From JACCSI01 sp035575715 (GTDB taxonomy: Bacteria > Acidobacteriota > Vicinamibacteria > Vicinamibacterales > UBA2999): 64,000 bases of DNA. Below, in pieces: positions 31,466 to 40,529 of this stretch. The DNA lies in the NCBI GenBank assembly GCA_035575715.1, contig DATLXN010000029.1:1-64000 (forward strand), in the 5' to 3' direction. Numbering within the stretch: position 1 is the first letter of the stretch; each line of letters opens with the position of its first letter. Both the position numbers and the translations under genes were made by a program. The notes beneath the pieces were generated by a model that was not told the origin of the DNA, made no database searches, and saw nothing but the letters and a program-made list of their open reading frames with translations.

Positions 31466-34402
31466 AAAGTCGAAGCGGACGCCGAAGCGGACGATGCGCG
31501 GGTCGAGAATGCCCGTCACTTCCCGATACAACGAGTCGATTGCCGGCGACGTGGCTGTCGCGCGCGCCCCAGCGGTCGTCTGCCTGAAGGCCGTGACCGG
31601 TGCGGCGTTGCCGACGTTGAAGGCGTCGATCATGCCCGTCACCCGGGCGGCCCGACCGAACTTGAACGTCTTGTCCAGACGGAAGTCGAGGATGCTCACC
31701 GTCGGATACCGGTTTGCGGTGATCGGTTCCACCCGCACGGTCTGCGTGCTGTCGCCAGGAAACGCGACGCTGATGGTGCGACCGTAGTTCTGGCCGCTCT
31801 GGACCTTCCACGAGCCTGACACGCCGAGATCGAAGGGCAACAGATAGCGGCCGATGACCTTGTAGTTCCACGTCGTCGACGTTTCCCGTCCAAACTCGTC
31901 GCCAAACAGGCGACGGGCCGGTCGATACGAGAAGAAGCGGGTGTAGCCGGTTGTGTCGTGTTGCATTGTCGACCAGGTGTAGCCGGCCGAGCTGAGCAAC
32001 ATCCACTTGCCGGAGAACCGGCGATTCACGGCCAGTTCTACAGTGTGGTAATCAGCGTCGGCCCCCTCCGGATTAGTGAAGACACGGTCGGTGCCAATGG
32101 TGGCCGGTCGGTCGAAGGTGTTGAAGGTCTGATCATCGCCGTTGCCGGCGATATTGTCCGGACCCGGGTCTCTGATCGTGAACGGAACCGTGTAGGCTGG
32201 CGTACGGATGGCATCCTCTTCCCCCCAGATGTTCCGCATGTTCTTGTAAACATACGATGCGCGTCCAGACAACCCTTGGACGATTTCGCGTTCGACGTTG
32301 GTCGACAGCTCGTTACTAGTCGGGCGGACAAAGTCGCGATCGATCCGGACGAAGCCGCCGCCGCCCTGTGTGGAAACGAAATTGCCGAGCTCCTGCGGAC
32401 CGTCAAGCAAACGATTGCTGTTCAGGTCGCAGTTGGTGGTGCGCTCCGCCGTGCACGGCAGGAACTGATAGCGCAACTGGGCGCGGCCGACCGGGTTTTC
32501 GAGGTCAGCTAGTTCGTCGGCCGAGTTCCAGCGGGATTGCCCGAAGTAGACCTTCAGCACCGTCCGGTTATCGCCGGTCAGGTCATAGGCCATCCCGACG
32601 CGCGGCGACAACGTCTTGGTGTTGGCGACATCGCGCGCCGCGACCGTTTGCGGCGCGATGAACGACTGGTAGCGCGCATCGTTAAAGCCCGAGAGCTGTG
32701 GCAGGCCATTAGGCGTGAACTGCTGCTCCGGCCAGCCGTCGCGGTAGGTCTCAAAGCGCAACCCGAGGGTGGCAGTGAGCCGATTGGTCAGCTTCCACGT
32801 ATCGTTCACCCACAGGGAGTTGTATTCCACGTCGTTGACCGGTGAGGTGGGGGTGTTGTAGAGGTCCACCTGGTTCACCAAGCCGTTGTTGTCTCGATAG
32901 AAGATGTCGAAGGGCTGGTCGCGGAACAGGTTGCGACGGTCGCGTTTCCAGTCATAACCGACCTTGAAGTCGTGGCTGCCCGCCCAGCCGTCCTGGAAGT
33001 AGCTCAGGGTGGTATAGAACTGCGGCTTGTACCGCTTTTGGTCCTGATAGCTGTCGTTGCCGCCGCCGTCAAAGCGGATGAGCGTGGCCTCGTCGCGTCG
33101 GCCGGGACCCCACGGTCCGTCGTAGAGGCCGAAGTCGCGGGTCGGCCGCAGCGGGAAGAAGTTGTACCACTGGCCGGCCAGCACATCGAGGAAGGCCCGG
33201 CTGCCAAGGACACTGGTCCATTCGACTTTCATCGGATAGTTGCGTGAGGCCTGGTACTGCGCGGCAGACAGCGGCGTCGATGGGCCAAGCCCGCGCTTGT
33301 CCTGAAGCTTTTCGCGCTTGTTGAGAAAGCCGATCACCTGATTGTTGCGGTTGAGCTGGAAGGTGCCCTTGAAGGTGTACTTGTTGGAAAGTTTCGACCG
33401 CTCGATTAAGTCCGAGCCCAAGGTGAACTTGTACTGATCATTGAGACGCCAGCTGGTAAAGAACCACGCCTTCTGCTTCCATAGGGGCCCACCGACGTTG
33501 AAGTTGATGTCGTATTGCCGATCGATGGGATTGCCCCGGGTCAGTGCATTTCGCACAAAGAAATTCCCGCCGTCGCCCTGCGGCTTGCCCACGCTGAGGA
33601 AGCCTGGGACGTTGTTGTCAATGGTCGCGTCGCCTTCCCAGTCGCTGTAGTAGCTGCCAGTGAAGCGGTCGCCGCCAGACTTGACGCTCAGACTCAGCAC
33701 CGCGCCGCCGGCAAACGCCGAGGCGTCCGCGCCAGCGCCGCCGACCGACATTTCCTCGAACGACCCGAAATCGAAATAGCCGGCGTTGCCGTTTGTGCCC
33801 TCGGTCGTGTCAATGCCCTCGAGCTTGGTCTGGTTCTGATCGTCGAAGCCGTAGGTGCGATAACCAGTCTGAACGCCGGTGCGCGAGCCACCAACGTCGT
33901 AGGAGGTCATCTGCAGTCCCGGCGCCTGTGACATGGCTGCCCAGATATCGCGAGCGTTAGGGATGTCGGTGAGCAGTTCCTTGGTAAAGTTGGTGCCCAG
34001 TGTGGTCGTCGAGGTGTCAACGACTGGCGATTCACCGGTGACCGTCACGGTTTCCTGCAGCGTTGCCAGTTCCAGTTTCTGGTCAACCGTCAAGGTCTGG
34101 TTAATCACCACGCGAATGCCTTCGCGTTTCACGCTCTGAAAGCCGGCTAGTTCGAACCCGACCACGTAGGTGCCGGGCGGAAGCGCCAGAAAACGGAAGG
34201 AGCCGTCGTCGCCGGTGACTTGCACCTGCGGCTGGATCAGCGCCGGGCTGCTGACCGTGACCGTGACGCCCGGCATGATCGCACCGCTGTTATCCGTCAC
34301 CGTGCCGTTGACACGGCCACGGAAGTCCTGTGCGCTGGTGGACGCCACTGCCGTAAGCAGCACCAGACACAGGCTCACCGCAAATTTCTTGCTCAGCCTC
34401 AT
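31463..34402 (-). CDS. TonB-dependent receptor with carboxypeptidase-regulatory-like domain
   Basis: This 979-residue outer-membrane receptor has a signal peptide (FAVSLCLVLLTAVASTSAQ) and a CarboxypepD_reg-like N-terminal domain (GRVNGTVTDNSGAIMPGVTVTV through GTYVVGFELAGF). The plug region is in LQETVTVTGESPVVDTSTTTLG and KLEGIDTTEGTNG, and the 22-strand barrel ends in ILDPRIVRFGVRFDF with the terminal aromatic. This is the large oar-like family used for oligosaccharide or protein-fragment uptake in Acidobacteriota. ATG 34402 has GGAGGAA upstream, better than the longer frame to 34429. Its stop starts a REP-like cluster. Confidence 0.92.
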   Translation of the reverse strand: MRLSKKFAVSLCLVLLTAVASTSAQDFRGRVNGTVTDNSGAIMPGVTVTVSSPALIQPQVQVTGDDGSFRFLALPPGTYVVGFELAGFQSVKREGIRVVINQTLTVDQKLELATLQETVTVTGESPVVDTSTTTLGTNFTKELLTDIPNARDIWAAMSQAPGLQMTSYDVGGSRTGVQTGYRTYGFDDQNQTKLEGIDTTEGTNGNAGYFDFGSFEEMSVGGAGADASAFAGGAVLSLSVKSGGDRFTGSYYSDWEGDATIDNNVPGFLSVGKPQGDGGNFFVRNALTRGNPIDRQYDINFNVGGPLWKQKAWFFTSWRLNDQYKFTLGSDLIERSKLSNKYTFKGTFQLNRNNQVIGFLNKREKLQDKRGLGPSTPLSAAQYQASRNYPMKVEWTSVLGSRAFLDVLAGQWYNFFPLRPTRDFGLYDGPWGPGRRDEATLIRFDGGGNDSYQDQKRYKPQFYTTLSYFQDGWAGSHDFKVGYDWKRDRRNLFRDQPFDIFYRDNNGLVNQVDLYNTPTSPVNDVEYNSLWVNDTWKLTNRLTATLGLRFETYRDGWPEQQFTPNGLPQLSGFNDARYQSFIAPQTVAARDVANTKTLSPRVGMAYDLTGDNRTVLKVYFGQSRWNSADELADLENPVGRAQLRYQFLPCTAERTTNCDLNSNRLLDGPQELGNFVSTQGGGGFVRIDRDFVRPTSNELSTNVEREIVQGLSGRASYVYKNMRNIWGEEDAIRTPAYTVPFTIRDPGPDNIAGNGDDQTFNTFDRPATIGTDRVFTNPEGADADYHTVELAVNRRFSGKWMLLSSAGYTWSTMQHDTTGYTRFFSYRPARRLFGDEFGRETSTTWNYKVIGRYLLPFDLGVSGSWKVQSGQNYGRTISVAFPGDSTQTVRVEPITANRYPTVSILDFRLDKTFKFGRAARVTGMIDAFNVGNAAPVTAFRQTTAGARATATSPAIDSLYREVTGILDPRIVRFGVRFDF

Positions 34403-34553
34403 GGGGTTCCTCCGAAGTTCAAAACACACGACGACGCACGACCATAGCCAAATGGGACGCGCGACGAATCTCTGACTGGAAACGTCGATCTTACACGAAA
34501 ATTCCCACGGCTGGGTTTATGCCGAACTGTCCGGACGTGGCTGTTGCGAGTGA

Positions 34554-34578
34554 CGCGGAACCGTCGTGCGGTTCCGCG
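34554..34578 (+). other. GC-rich hairpin in a divergent promoter region
   Basis: A 10-bp perfect stem (CGCGGAACCG paired with CGGTTCCGCG) with a 5-nt loop lies between the divergent receptor and peptidase genes. There is no T-run. A G-run (GGGGAGGGGGGCG) follows. A regulator or RNA-processing site is possible. Confidence 0.4.
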
Positions 34579-34639
34579 GGGAGGGGGGCGCTGTGACGAC
34601 GGTGCGCCGGTGGGGAAGACTTGGTAGATACTCTCGGCC

Positions 34640-35887
34640 ATGCGAATCGTCTTTGGACTCATTGTTCTCGCCCTTGCCTCGCCGGCTTTTGCGCAACAGG
34701 ACGCGGCGCAACTCGGCGCCAAGCTGCTCCAGGAGGCGGCCGTCAAGAACGCGGTCGAGGCCATCCGCGCCGCCGAACCGCAAACCCTGGAGGATCAAGT
34801 CCGGCTTTGTGAAGTCGAAGCGCCGCCGTTCAAGGAAACCAAGCGCGCGCAACTGTACGCGCAGATGTTCAAAGAGATCGGGCTGACCAATGTCCGCATC
34901 GACAAGGAGGGCAATGTCCTTGGCGAAAAACGCGGCACGCAGGCGCGTCCGCATCTGGTCTTCAGCGCCCACCTCGATACCGTGTTTCCCGAAGGCACCA
35001 ATGTCACCGTCAAACGCGATGGGACGATGTTCCGCGCGCCGGGCATTGGCGACGATTGTCGCGGGCTCGCCGTCGTGCTCGCCGTCGCGCGTGCGATGGT
35101 CAAGGGCAACATCCAGACGCCGGGGACGATCACCTTTGTCGGGACCGTCGGCGAAGAAGGCCTCGGCGATCTGCGCGGCGTGAAATTTTTATTTCGCGAA
35201 GGCATGAAGGGACAAATCGATCGCTTCGTGTCGATCGACGGCACCGGCCTCGGCATGACGCACATCGCTGTCGGCAGCTTGCGCTACCGCGTGACCTTCA
35301 AAGGGCCGGGCGGTCACAGCTACGGCGCGTTCGGGATGGTCAACCCAATTCACGCGCTCGGCCGCGCGATGGCACGGGTCTCCGATTTCGAGGTGCCGCG
35401 CGAACCGAAAACGACGTTCAACGTCGGCCGGATCGGCGGTGGTACGTCGGTCAACGCGATTCCGTTCGAGGCATGGGCCGAAGTCGACATGCGTTCGGCC
35501 GACCAGGCCTCGCTGCAGTCGATCGACGCGAAATTTCACAAAGCGGTGGATGATGCGGTCGCTGACGAAAACGCGCGATGGGGCAGCCGTCAGTTAACCG
35601 TGGAGAAGACCGTCGTCGGCAATCGCCCTGCCGGTCGAACCCCGGCCGACTCAGCGATCGTCTTAGCCGCTGTGTCGGCGACCCAGGCGCTGGGTTTTGC
35701 AGTGACGCTCGATGAGGGGTCAACCGACTCGAACATCCCGATGAACATGGGCATCCCGGCGATCACCATCGATGGCGGCGGGCGAGGCAGCGGCGCGCAC
35801 GCGCTCGATGAGTCGTTTGATTCGACAAATTCATGGCAGGGCTCGCAGCGTGCGTTACTGCTTGCGATCGTGCTTGCTCAGCAGTAG
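34640..35887 (+). CDS. Secreted M20-family metallopeptidase (peptidase-T-like)
   Basis: This 415-residue exported protein has a signal peptide (VFGLIVLALASPAFAQ). The M20 fold shows HLVFSAHLDTVFPEGT (metal His and Asp), APGIGDDCRGLAVVLAVAR, VGEEGLGDLRGVKFLF (catalytic Glu pair) and a dimerisation domain with GPGGHSYGAFG. The C-terminal metal His is probably in GSGAHALDESFD. Di- or tripeptides are the likely substrate. A GATACT box sits 7 nt before ATG 34640, another leaderless-like start. Its 3' end overlaps the next convergent gene by 33 bp. Confidence 0.88.
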   Translation: MRIVFGLIVLALASPAFAQQDAAQLGAKLLQEAAVKNAVEAIRAAEPQTLEDQVRLCEVEAPPFKETKRAQLYAQMFKEIGLTNVRIDKEGNVLGEKRGTQARPHLVFSAHLDTVFPEGTNVTVKRDGTMFRAPGIGDDCRGLAVVLAVARAMVKGNIQTPGTITFVGTVGEEGLGDLRGVKFLFREGMKGQIDRFVSIDGTGLGMTHIAVGSLRYRVTFKGPGGHSYGAFGMVNPIHALGRAMARVSDFEVPREPKTTFNVGRIGGGTSVNAIPFEAWAEVDMRSADQASLQSIDAKFHKAVDDAVADENARWGSRQLTVEKTVVGNRPAGRTPADSAIVLAAVSATQALGFAVTLDEGSTDSNIPMNMGIPAITIDGGGRGSGAHALDESFDSTNSWQGSQRALLLAIVLAQQ

Positions 35888-36421
35888 CTCTCGATAGCGC
35901 GCCAACTCCACGCCTCGCTGCTTGCGCATGCCGCGGTCGCAGTAGAGGAGCCAGACGATGAAAGCAGCGTGCGGCAGCGCCAGCACGATCAGTTCGAGCT
36001 GAATCGGCGCCGGAAAAATCACGGCGAGAAAGTTCAGGAGTGTGGCGAGGAGGAAGATCGGCAGGAAGAGCGGGTGCACGCCTGCCCCAGGAAGCGCCGG
36101 TCCGAACAGCATTGCGCTCCGCTCCCAAGCCGGCGGAGCGAGGCGCGAAGCCTCGCCCTCGTCCGATTCTTCAAAAAACGCCTGCAAATAACGGCCAATC
36201 CGTTCCACGCCGAGGTGCATTGAGCGAATCACTTCGAAGGTCGTGAGCAACACCAATAACGGCACAGTCGCTGCAATTGGATTCGGCAGCCAGATGAGGA
36301 TGCAGACGAGCACAGCAGCCCACACGGAGATACCGGCGAGCGCCATGACCGGTCGAGCATTGCTGCGCGAGCGAATCGTTTCTCGGAGCGCGGCGTATTC
36401 CAGCCCGACCAGATCAGTCAT
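35855..36421 (-). CDS. Hypothetical four-helix membrane protein
   Basis: This 188-residue protein has four hydrophobic stretches in two pairs (GISVWAAVLVCILIWLPN with ATVPLLVLLTTFEVI, then LFLPIFLLATLLNFLAVIF with LIVLALPHAAFIVWLLY) separated by an amphipathic loop rich in Glu. There is no family match. A basic tail (CDRGMRKQRGVELARYRELLLSKHDRKQ) would be cytoplasmic. ATG 36421 is the natural start. It overlaps the peptidase gene tail to tail by 33 bp. The 190 bp upstream to 36611 hold no other gene. Confidence 0.7.
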   Translation of the reverse strand: MTDLVGLEYAALRETIRSRSNARPVMALAGISVWAAVLVCILIWLPNPIAATVPLLVLLTTFEVIRSMHLGVERIGRYLQAFFEESDEGEASRLAPPAWERSAMLFGPALPGAGVHPLFLPIFLLATLLNFLAVIFPAPIQLELIVLALPHAAFIVWLLYCDRGMRKQRGVELARYRELLLSKHDRKQ

Positions 36422-36611
36422 TGGTAATATTTACACGCCGACCCGAGTGATCTCGCTAAGTGCCTGTGACATCTGGAGATACACTTGCGCTCTACAGGGA
36501 AGATGTTACAATGCCGACTAGACATTATAGAAACACTTCTCTGCGATTGACTGAGAGGTCTGAGGTTCCCAGCCTTCGGCCCTTCTCCCTGGCTCCAGAA
36601 GCGAGATATTG

Positions 36612-37748
36612 ATGCAATCCGGTGCCGTTCGGAAAATGATGCGCCTCGCCGTTGCCGTGACGGTTGCGCTTGTGCTGGGTACACCCGCTGAGCCGCTTGC
36701 GGCAGCCCAGTCGCGACGCTCCTCCCGTCCGTCGGTCGCCAAGGTGGCCCAGGCTGGAAAGCGACCCGCGGCGAGAAAAAGGTCTGGCGCCAGAAAACCG
36801 GTCGCCAGCAGGGCAACCCGGCGCTATTCGGCGGCGGCTTCGCGTGCACGGGCGGCCCGCGTCGCGTCAGCGCGTGCAGCAGCCGTCGCCCGCACACGCG
36901 AGACGCAGACCCCCCGGTTCAAGCTGGATGACCTCGGCGAGCAGGTGCCGGACGTTCGCGCCGCGGCTGCGATCATCTACAACCCCGAGACCAATCAGGT
37001 GTTGTGGGAATCGAACTCACAGGATCAGCTTTCGATCGCCAGCATCACCAAGGTGATGACGGCGCTGGTGTTCCTCGAATCGGGGATGCCGCTGTCGACC
37101 CGAGTCAACGTGCAGCGCAGCGACGTTTATCGTGCCTCGACGACGTATATCCGCGTCGGCTACGAAGTCACTGCCGACGATCTGTTGAATCTGTTGTTGA
37201 TCGGGTCGGACAACGCGGCGGCGCGCGCGCTAGCGCGGGTGTCGCCCTATGGTGCGTCGGGCTTCGTCGACCGGATGAATCAGAAGGCCGCCGAACTCGG
37301 ACTCGAGCGCACCCACTATGCCGACCCGTCCGGGCTGCTCGCGTCAAACGTGTCGTCGGCCTACGACATGGCCCGCCTCATCGCGTTCGTCTCTGCGGAC
37401 GAACGGATGGGCAGCGTGATGCGCAAAGCCAAGCACACCGTGTACGCGGGTAACCGCCAGATCAACGTATCGAGCACCAATCATCTGGTGCGCAGCGGTG
37501 AATTCGATGTGGTCGGCGGCAAGACCGGTTTCATCAGCCGTTCTGGGTATTGCCTGGCGACGATGCTTCGCTTGCCCCGGACCGGCCAGAAAGTCGCGGT
37601 CGTCGTGCTCGGCGCCCGGTCGAATCAAGGACGCTTCTGGGAGACGCGGCATCTGTTCAACTGGATGAGCACTCATACACAGAAGCTGTTGAATATGGGC
37701 GCGCAGCCCCAGCCCCAGCCGCGGGAGAACGACGCGGCACCGCAATAA
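36612..37748 (+). CDS. D-alanyl-D-alanine carboxypeptidase (S11 family)
   Basis: This 378-residue penicillin-binding protein of low molecular mass trims the terminal D-Ala from peptidoglycan stems. Its motifs are SITK (IASITKVMTALVF), SDN (LLIGSDNAAARALAR) and KTG (FDVVGGKTGFISRSGYC). It begins with a signal peptide (MMRLAVAVTVALVLGTPAEPLAAA) followed by an unusually long basic stretch (residues about 35-100; Arg, Lys, Ala and Ser), perhaps for binding the wall or DNA. Family members usually also have a C-terminal membrane anchor, which is not evident. ATG 36612 is chosen over TTG 36609. It ends in a strong terminator. Confidence 0.92.
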   Translation: MQSGAVRKMMRLAVAVTVALVLGTPAEPLAAAQSRRSSRPSVAKVAQAGKRPAARKRSGARKPVASRATRRYSAAASRARAARVASARAAAVARTRETQTPRFKLDDLGEQVPDVRAAAAIIYNPETNQVLWESNSQDQLSIASITKVMTALVFLESGMPLSTRVNVQRSDVYRASTTYIRVGYEVTADDLLNLLLIGSDNAAARALARVSPYGASGFVDRMNQKAAELGLERTHYADPSGLLASNVSSAYDMARLIAFVSADERMGSVMRKAKHTVYAGNRQINVSSTNHLVRSGEFDVVGGKTGFISRSGYCLATMLRLPRTGQKVAVVVLGARSNQGRFWETRHLFNWMSTHTQKLLNMGAQPQPQPRENDAAPQ

Positions 37749-37755
37749 CGCTCGT

Positions 37756-37776
37756 TTCCAGTTCCCAGTTGCCAGT
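37756..37776 (+). repeat. Three-unit heptanucleotide repeat
   Basis: TTCCAGT, TCCCAGT and TGCCAGT follow without a break, just past the stop of the carboxypeptidase gene and before its terminator. The unit differs from the other heptads but keeps the 7-bp period. Confidence 0.7.
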
Positions 37777-37784
37777 TCAAAGGG

Positions 37785-37814
37785 GCCGCCCACTCATGGG
37801 CGGCTTTTTTATTT
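37785..37814 (+). terminator. Rho-independent terminator
   Basis: GCCGCCC pairs with GGGCGGC around ACTCAT (37785-37804) and is followed by TTTTTTATTT. It lies 36 bp past the D,D-carboxypeptidase stop and should end that transcript. Confidence 0.93.
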
Positions 37815-37872
37815 CTGTTCGGGTAATCCGCCTTTGGCACTGACAACGGGTAAGTGGAAACTCTCGTCGCCC

Positions 37873-38703
37873 TTATCCGTTGTTAAACCCTTTTTGCATC
37901 ACCACCGCGTCGAGCGGGAGCGTCGCGATCGAATCGAGCGCCGGCATGACCGCGCGTCCGGCGCGCCGGCCATCAAGCGTCTTGATATACCGTCGGCACG
38001 ACTGGCAGGCGGTGACGCGATAGGTGCCGTCTGGTGTGGCGAAGCTGGTGATCATCTTCTTATCGCTCTCACCACAAAACGGGCAGGCAATCGGTTCGGT
38101 CGGCCAACGCGTCTGACACCGGCCGCACACGAGCAGTCGCTCGCTGGTTGACGTGATGCACGCGAAGTCCGGTTCGCCGCCGCAGACCGGGCACACGCCG
38201 CGTTTCCAGGCGCCGAACGCGCCACGCTGCTGCAGCACGTCGGCACTGCGCACCAGAAACGGCCGCATCGCCCACGCCAGCACTTCGTCGAGCATTTCAA
38301 TCGACGGATCGCTGGTGCCGCGGTCGAACCATTGGCAGGCGAGTTCAGGGAGGTTAGGGCTGCGGCCGACGTCGTGGAGACGTGCCATCGCGGCGGCATC
38401 AACGGCCTCGTGCCGTCGAAGAATGTCGGTGATCTGGCGAAATAGGAGGCGCGCTTCGTTCCAGTCGATCGGTAACCGATCAAACGTGAGCAGAGGCTGC
38501 CCACTCGACAGACGCGTGGCAATTTCTTCGGCCGACAACATCACCGAGGCCGTCGCCACGCGTGTCTGAATTCGACGAAGAGCCGCAACGAGCTCGATCT
38601 GAAGCGACGCGGCCGCCGACAACTCGGGCTGGCGCTCGGCCAGCGCTCGGAGTTCCGCAACTTCTCGAGGGTCGTGGCGTGCACCAGGGGCAGGGCGCGA
38701 CAC
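37873..38703 (-). CDS. fdhE: FdhE-like formate dehydrogenase accessory protein
   Basis: This 276-residue protein resembles FdhE, needed to mature formate dehydrogenase. The C-terminal half has four CxxC pairs: CPVCGGEP, LVCGRCQTRW, CPFCGES and ACQSCRRYIKTLDGR, forming two rubredoxin-like metal sites as in the family. The N terminus is a helical domain. TACAAT (38711-38716) ends 7 nt before GTG 38703, so this start is preferred to GTG 38745, which lies upstream of the box. The upstream gene glgA is divergent. The formate dehydrogenase itself, often a selenoprotein elsewhere, is not in this window. Confidence 0.87.
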   Translation of the reverse strand: MSRPAPGARHDPREVAELRALAERQPELSAAASLQIELVAALRRIQTRVATASVMLSAEEIATRLSSGQPLLTFDRLPIDWNEARLLFRQITDILRRHEAVDAAAMARLHDVGRSPNLPELACQWFDRGTSDPSIEMLDEVLAWAMRPFLVRSADVLQQRGAFGAWKRGVCPVCGGEPDFACITSTSERLLVCGRCQTRWPTEPIACPFCGESDKKMITSFATPDGTYRVTACQSCRRYIKTLDGRRAGRAVMPALDSIATLPLDAVVMQKGFNNG

Positions 38704-38710
38704 AGTCGAG

Positions 38711-38716
38711 ATTGTA
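38711..38716 (-). promoter_or_regulatory. -10 box 7 nt before GTG of fdhE (likely leaderless)
   Basis: TACAAT on the minus strand is followed by 7 nt and GTG 38703. As the transcription start normally falls 6-8 nt after the box, the mRNA probably begins at that GTG. Confidence 0.5.
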
Positions 38717-38780
38717 CAAGAAACACCGGCTTTGACGGCTGTCACCTTTCAGACGCGCGGCGCCGCCATAATGTGAAGGC

Positions 38781-40511
38781 ATGTGCGCCACACGTAAATC
38801 GCTCCCCAAATCCAAGCCCGCCATCAGGCGTCAGGCATCAGGCATCAGCAAGCCCGCACCCAAGTCTCTGCCACCGGACGCGCCGCCGCCGCCACCCGCG
38901 GCGGCCCCCGCACTGGTGAAGGCCGCGGCACCCCCAAAGGCATCCGCACGCGTGAAGGCGGCACCGGCGAAGGTGACGGCCGCCCTGCGAATCCTGATGG
39001 TCGCGTCCGAGGCTCACCCCTTCTCCAAGACCGGCGGCCTGGCAGACGTGGCGACCGCTCTCTCACGCGCATTGGGGCGTCTCGGGCACGACGTCACGCT
39101 CGTCACGCCGCGCTACCGCGGCGTGGCGGGGGGCAAACCAATCGATGCTGTCCGCGCGTATGTCGCCGAGCGCTGGCTGGAGGCGACCTTACTGGAAGTG
39201 CCTCTCGGTCCCGGCGCCCGCGCTCTACTGATCGATTGCCCGCCCCTCTACGATCGCTCCGGTTTATACGGGGAACAGAACGTCGACTATCCCGACAACG
39301 CGGCACGGTTTGCCTTTCTGTCGATTGCCGCGCTCGATTGGGCGGCCTCCCAACCGGTCGCCCCGTCGGTGATCCACACCCACGACTGGCAAGCGGGGCT
39401 TCTGCCGGCGTATGCCCGGCGGCTCGACGCACACCAGGCCGCCGGTCGAACCGTCAGCCTGCGCGATGTGCCGACCGTATTCACCATTCACAACCTCGCC
39501 TATCAGGGCATCTTCGCGAAGACGTGGGTGCCGCGGCTCGGACTGCGCTGGGAGGACTTCACGGTGGCCGGCTTTGAGTTCTGGGATCACGTCAGCTTTT
39601 TGAAGTCCGGCGTCATGTTCAGTGACGCGCTGACCACGGTGAGCCCGGCCTACGCCGAGGAAATTCAACGGCCGGAATATGGCTACGGCTTCGAGGGGAT
39701 CATGCGTGCCCGTGGCGCGGCACTCAGCGGGATCGTGAATGGCATTGATGGTGACGAGTGGAACCCGGCCAGTGATCGCTACTTGCCGGCGGCCTTTGAT
39801 GCGACCGAGATGAGCGGTAAGCGCGAGGCCAAGCGCGCGCTACTCGTGGCCTTTGGCCTGGCGGCAGACGATGAGGCGCTGCAACGGCCGGTGGTTGGGA
39901 TGGTCTCGCGGATGGTGGAGCAGAAGGGCTTCGATCTGATCGAAGCGCTCGCCAGCCATCTCCCGTCGCTCGATGCGACGTTTGTCGTCGTCGGCACCGG
40001 CGACCCACGGTTCGAAGGGATGTGGCGGGCACTGGCGGCCGCGAATCCATCACGGATCGGCACCTTCATCGGCTTTGATGAACGCCGCGCGCATCTGGTT
40101 GAAGGCGGCGCCGATATCTTCCTGATGCCGTCGCGCTTCGAGCCGTGCGGATTGAATCAGATGTACAGCCAACGTTACGGCACGGTCCCGGTCGTCCGCG
40201 CGGTCGGCGGGCTGATCGACACGGTGCGCCCGTTCAATGCAAAAAGCGGTCAGGGCACCGGCTTTCTGTTCAACGACTACACCCCCGCTGCGTTACTGGA
40301 AGCGTTAGCACTCGCCCTGGGCGCGTATCGCCAACCGGGCCAGTGGGCGCGGCTGCAGGCCAACGGCATGAAGAAGGATTTCTCATGGCAGCGTTCGGCA
40401 GCGGAGTATGTGAAGGTGTATAAAAGAGTGATCGCCGCGCGCCGGAAATCCGGCAGCGGTAAAACAGCGGGCACCGGCACGCAGGAACGGATCGGCCGGC
40501 GTGACATCTAA
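38781..40511 (+). CDS. glgA: Glycogen synthase (ADP-glucose type) with N-terminal extension
   Basis: This 576-residue GT5 enzyme elongates alpha-1,4-glucan from ADP-glucose. The core starts LRILMVASEAHPFSKTGGLADV (KTGGL binds the nucleotide sugar), with IHTHDWQAGLLP, FTIHNLAYQG, and later GMVSRMVEQKGFDLIE and the SRFEPCGLNQMYSQRYG loop. Bacterial GlgA usually begins at the core, but here about 65 residues precede it, rich in Pro, Lys and Ala, and partly written by a heptad repeat (38822-38849). GTG 38973 would skip the extension; ATG 38781, 8 nt after CATAAT, keeps it. trxA follows closely. Confidence 0.93.
   Translation: MCATRKSLPKSKPAIRRQASGISKPAPKSLPPDAPPPPPAAAPALVKAAAPPKASARVKAAPAKVTAALRILMVASEAHPFSKTGGLADVATALSRALGRLGHDVTLVTPRYRGVAGGKPIDAVRAYVAERWLEATLLEVPLGPGARALLIDCPPLYDRSGLYGEQNVDYPDNAARFAFLSIAALDWAASQPVAPSVIHTHDWQAGLLPAYARRLDAHQAAGRTVSLRDVPTVFTIHNLAYQGIFAKTWVPRLGLRWEDFTVAGFEFWDHVSFLKSGVMFSDALTTVSPAYAEEIQRPEYGYGFEGIMRARGAALSGIVNGIDGDEWNPASDRYLPAAFDATEMSGKREAKRALLVAFGLAADDEALQRPVVGMVSRMVEQKGFDLIEALASHLPSLDATFVVVGTGDPRFEGMWRALAAANPSRIGTFIGFDERRAHLVEGGADIFLMPSRFEPCGLNQMYSQRYGTVPVVRAVGGLIDTVRPFNAKSGQGTGFLFNDYTPAALLEALALALGAYRQPGQWARLQANGMKKDFSWQRSAAEYVKVYKRVIAARRKSGSGKTAGTGTQERIGRRDI
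38822..38849 (+). repeat. Four-unit heptanucleotide repeat inside glgA
   Basis: CATCAGG, CGTCAGG, CATCAGG and CATCAGC run in strict 7-bp register within the N-terminal extension of glgA. One base separates CATCAGG from the GATCAGG rotation of the arrays at 23678 and 29050, so these may share origin. Confidence 0.75.
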
Positions 40512-40529
40512 GGATTGAGGCACTCATAC

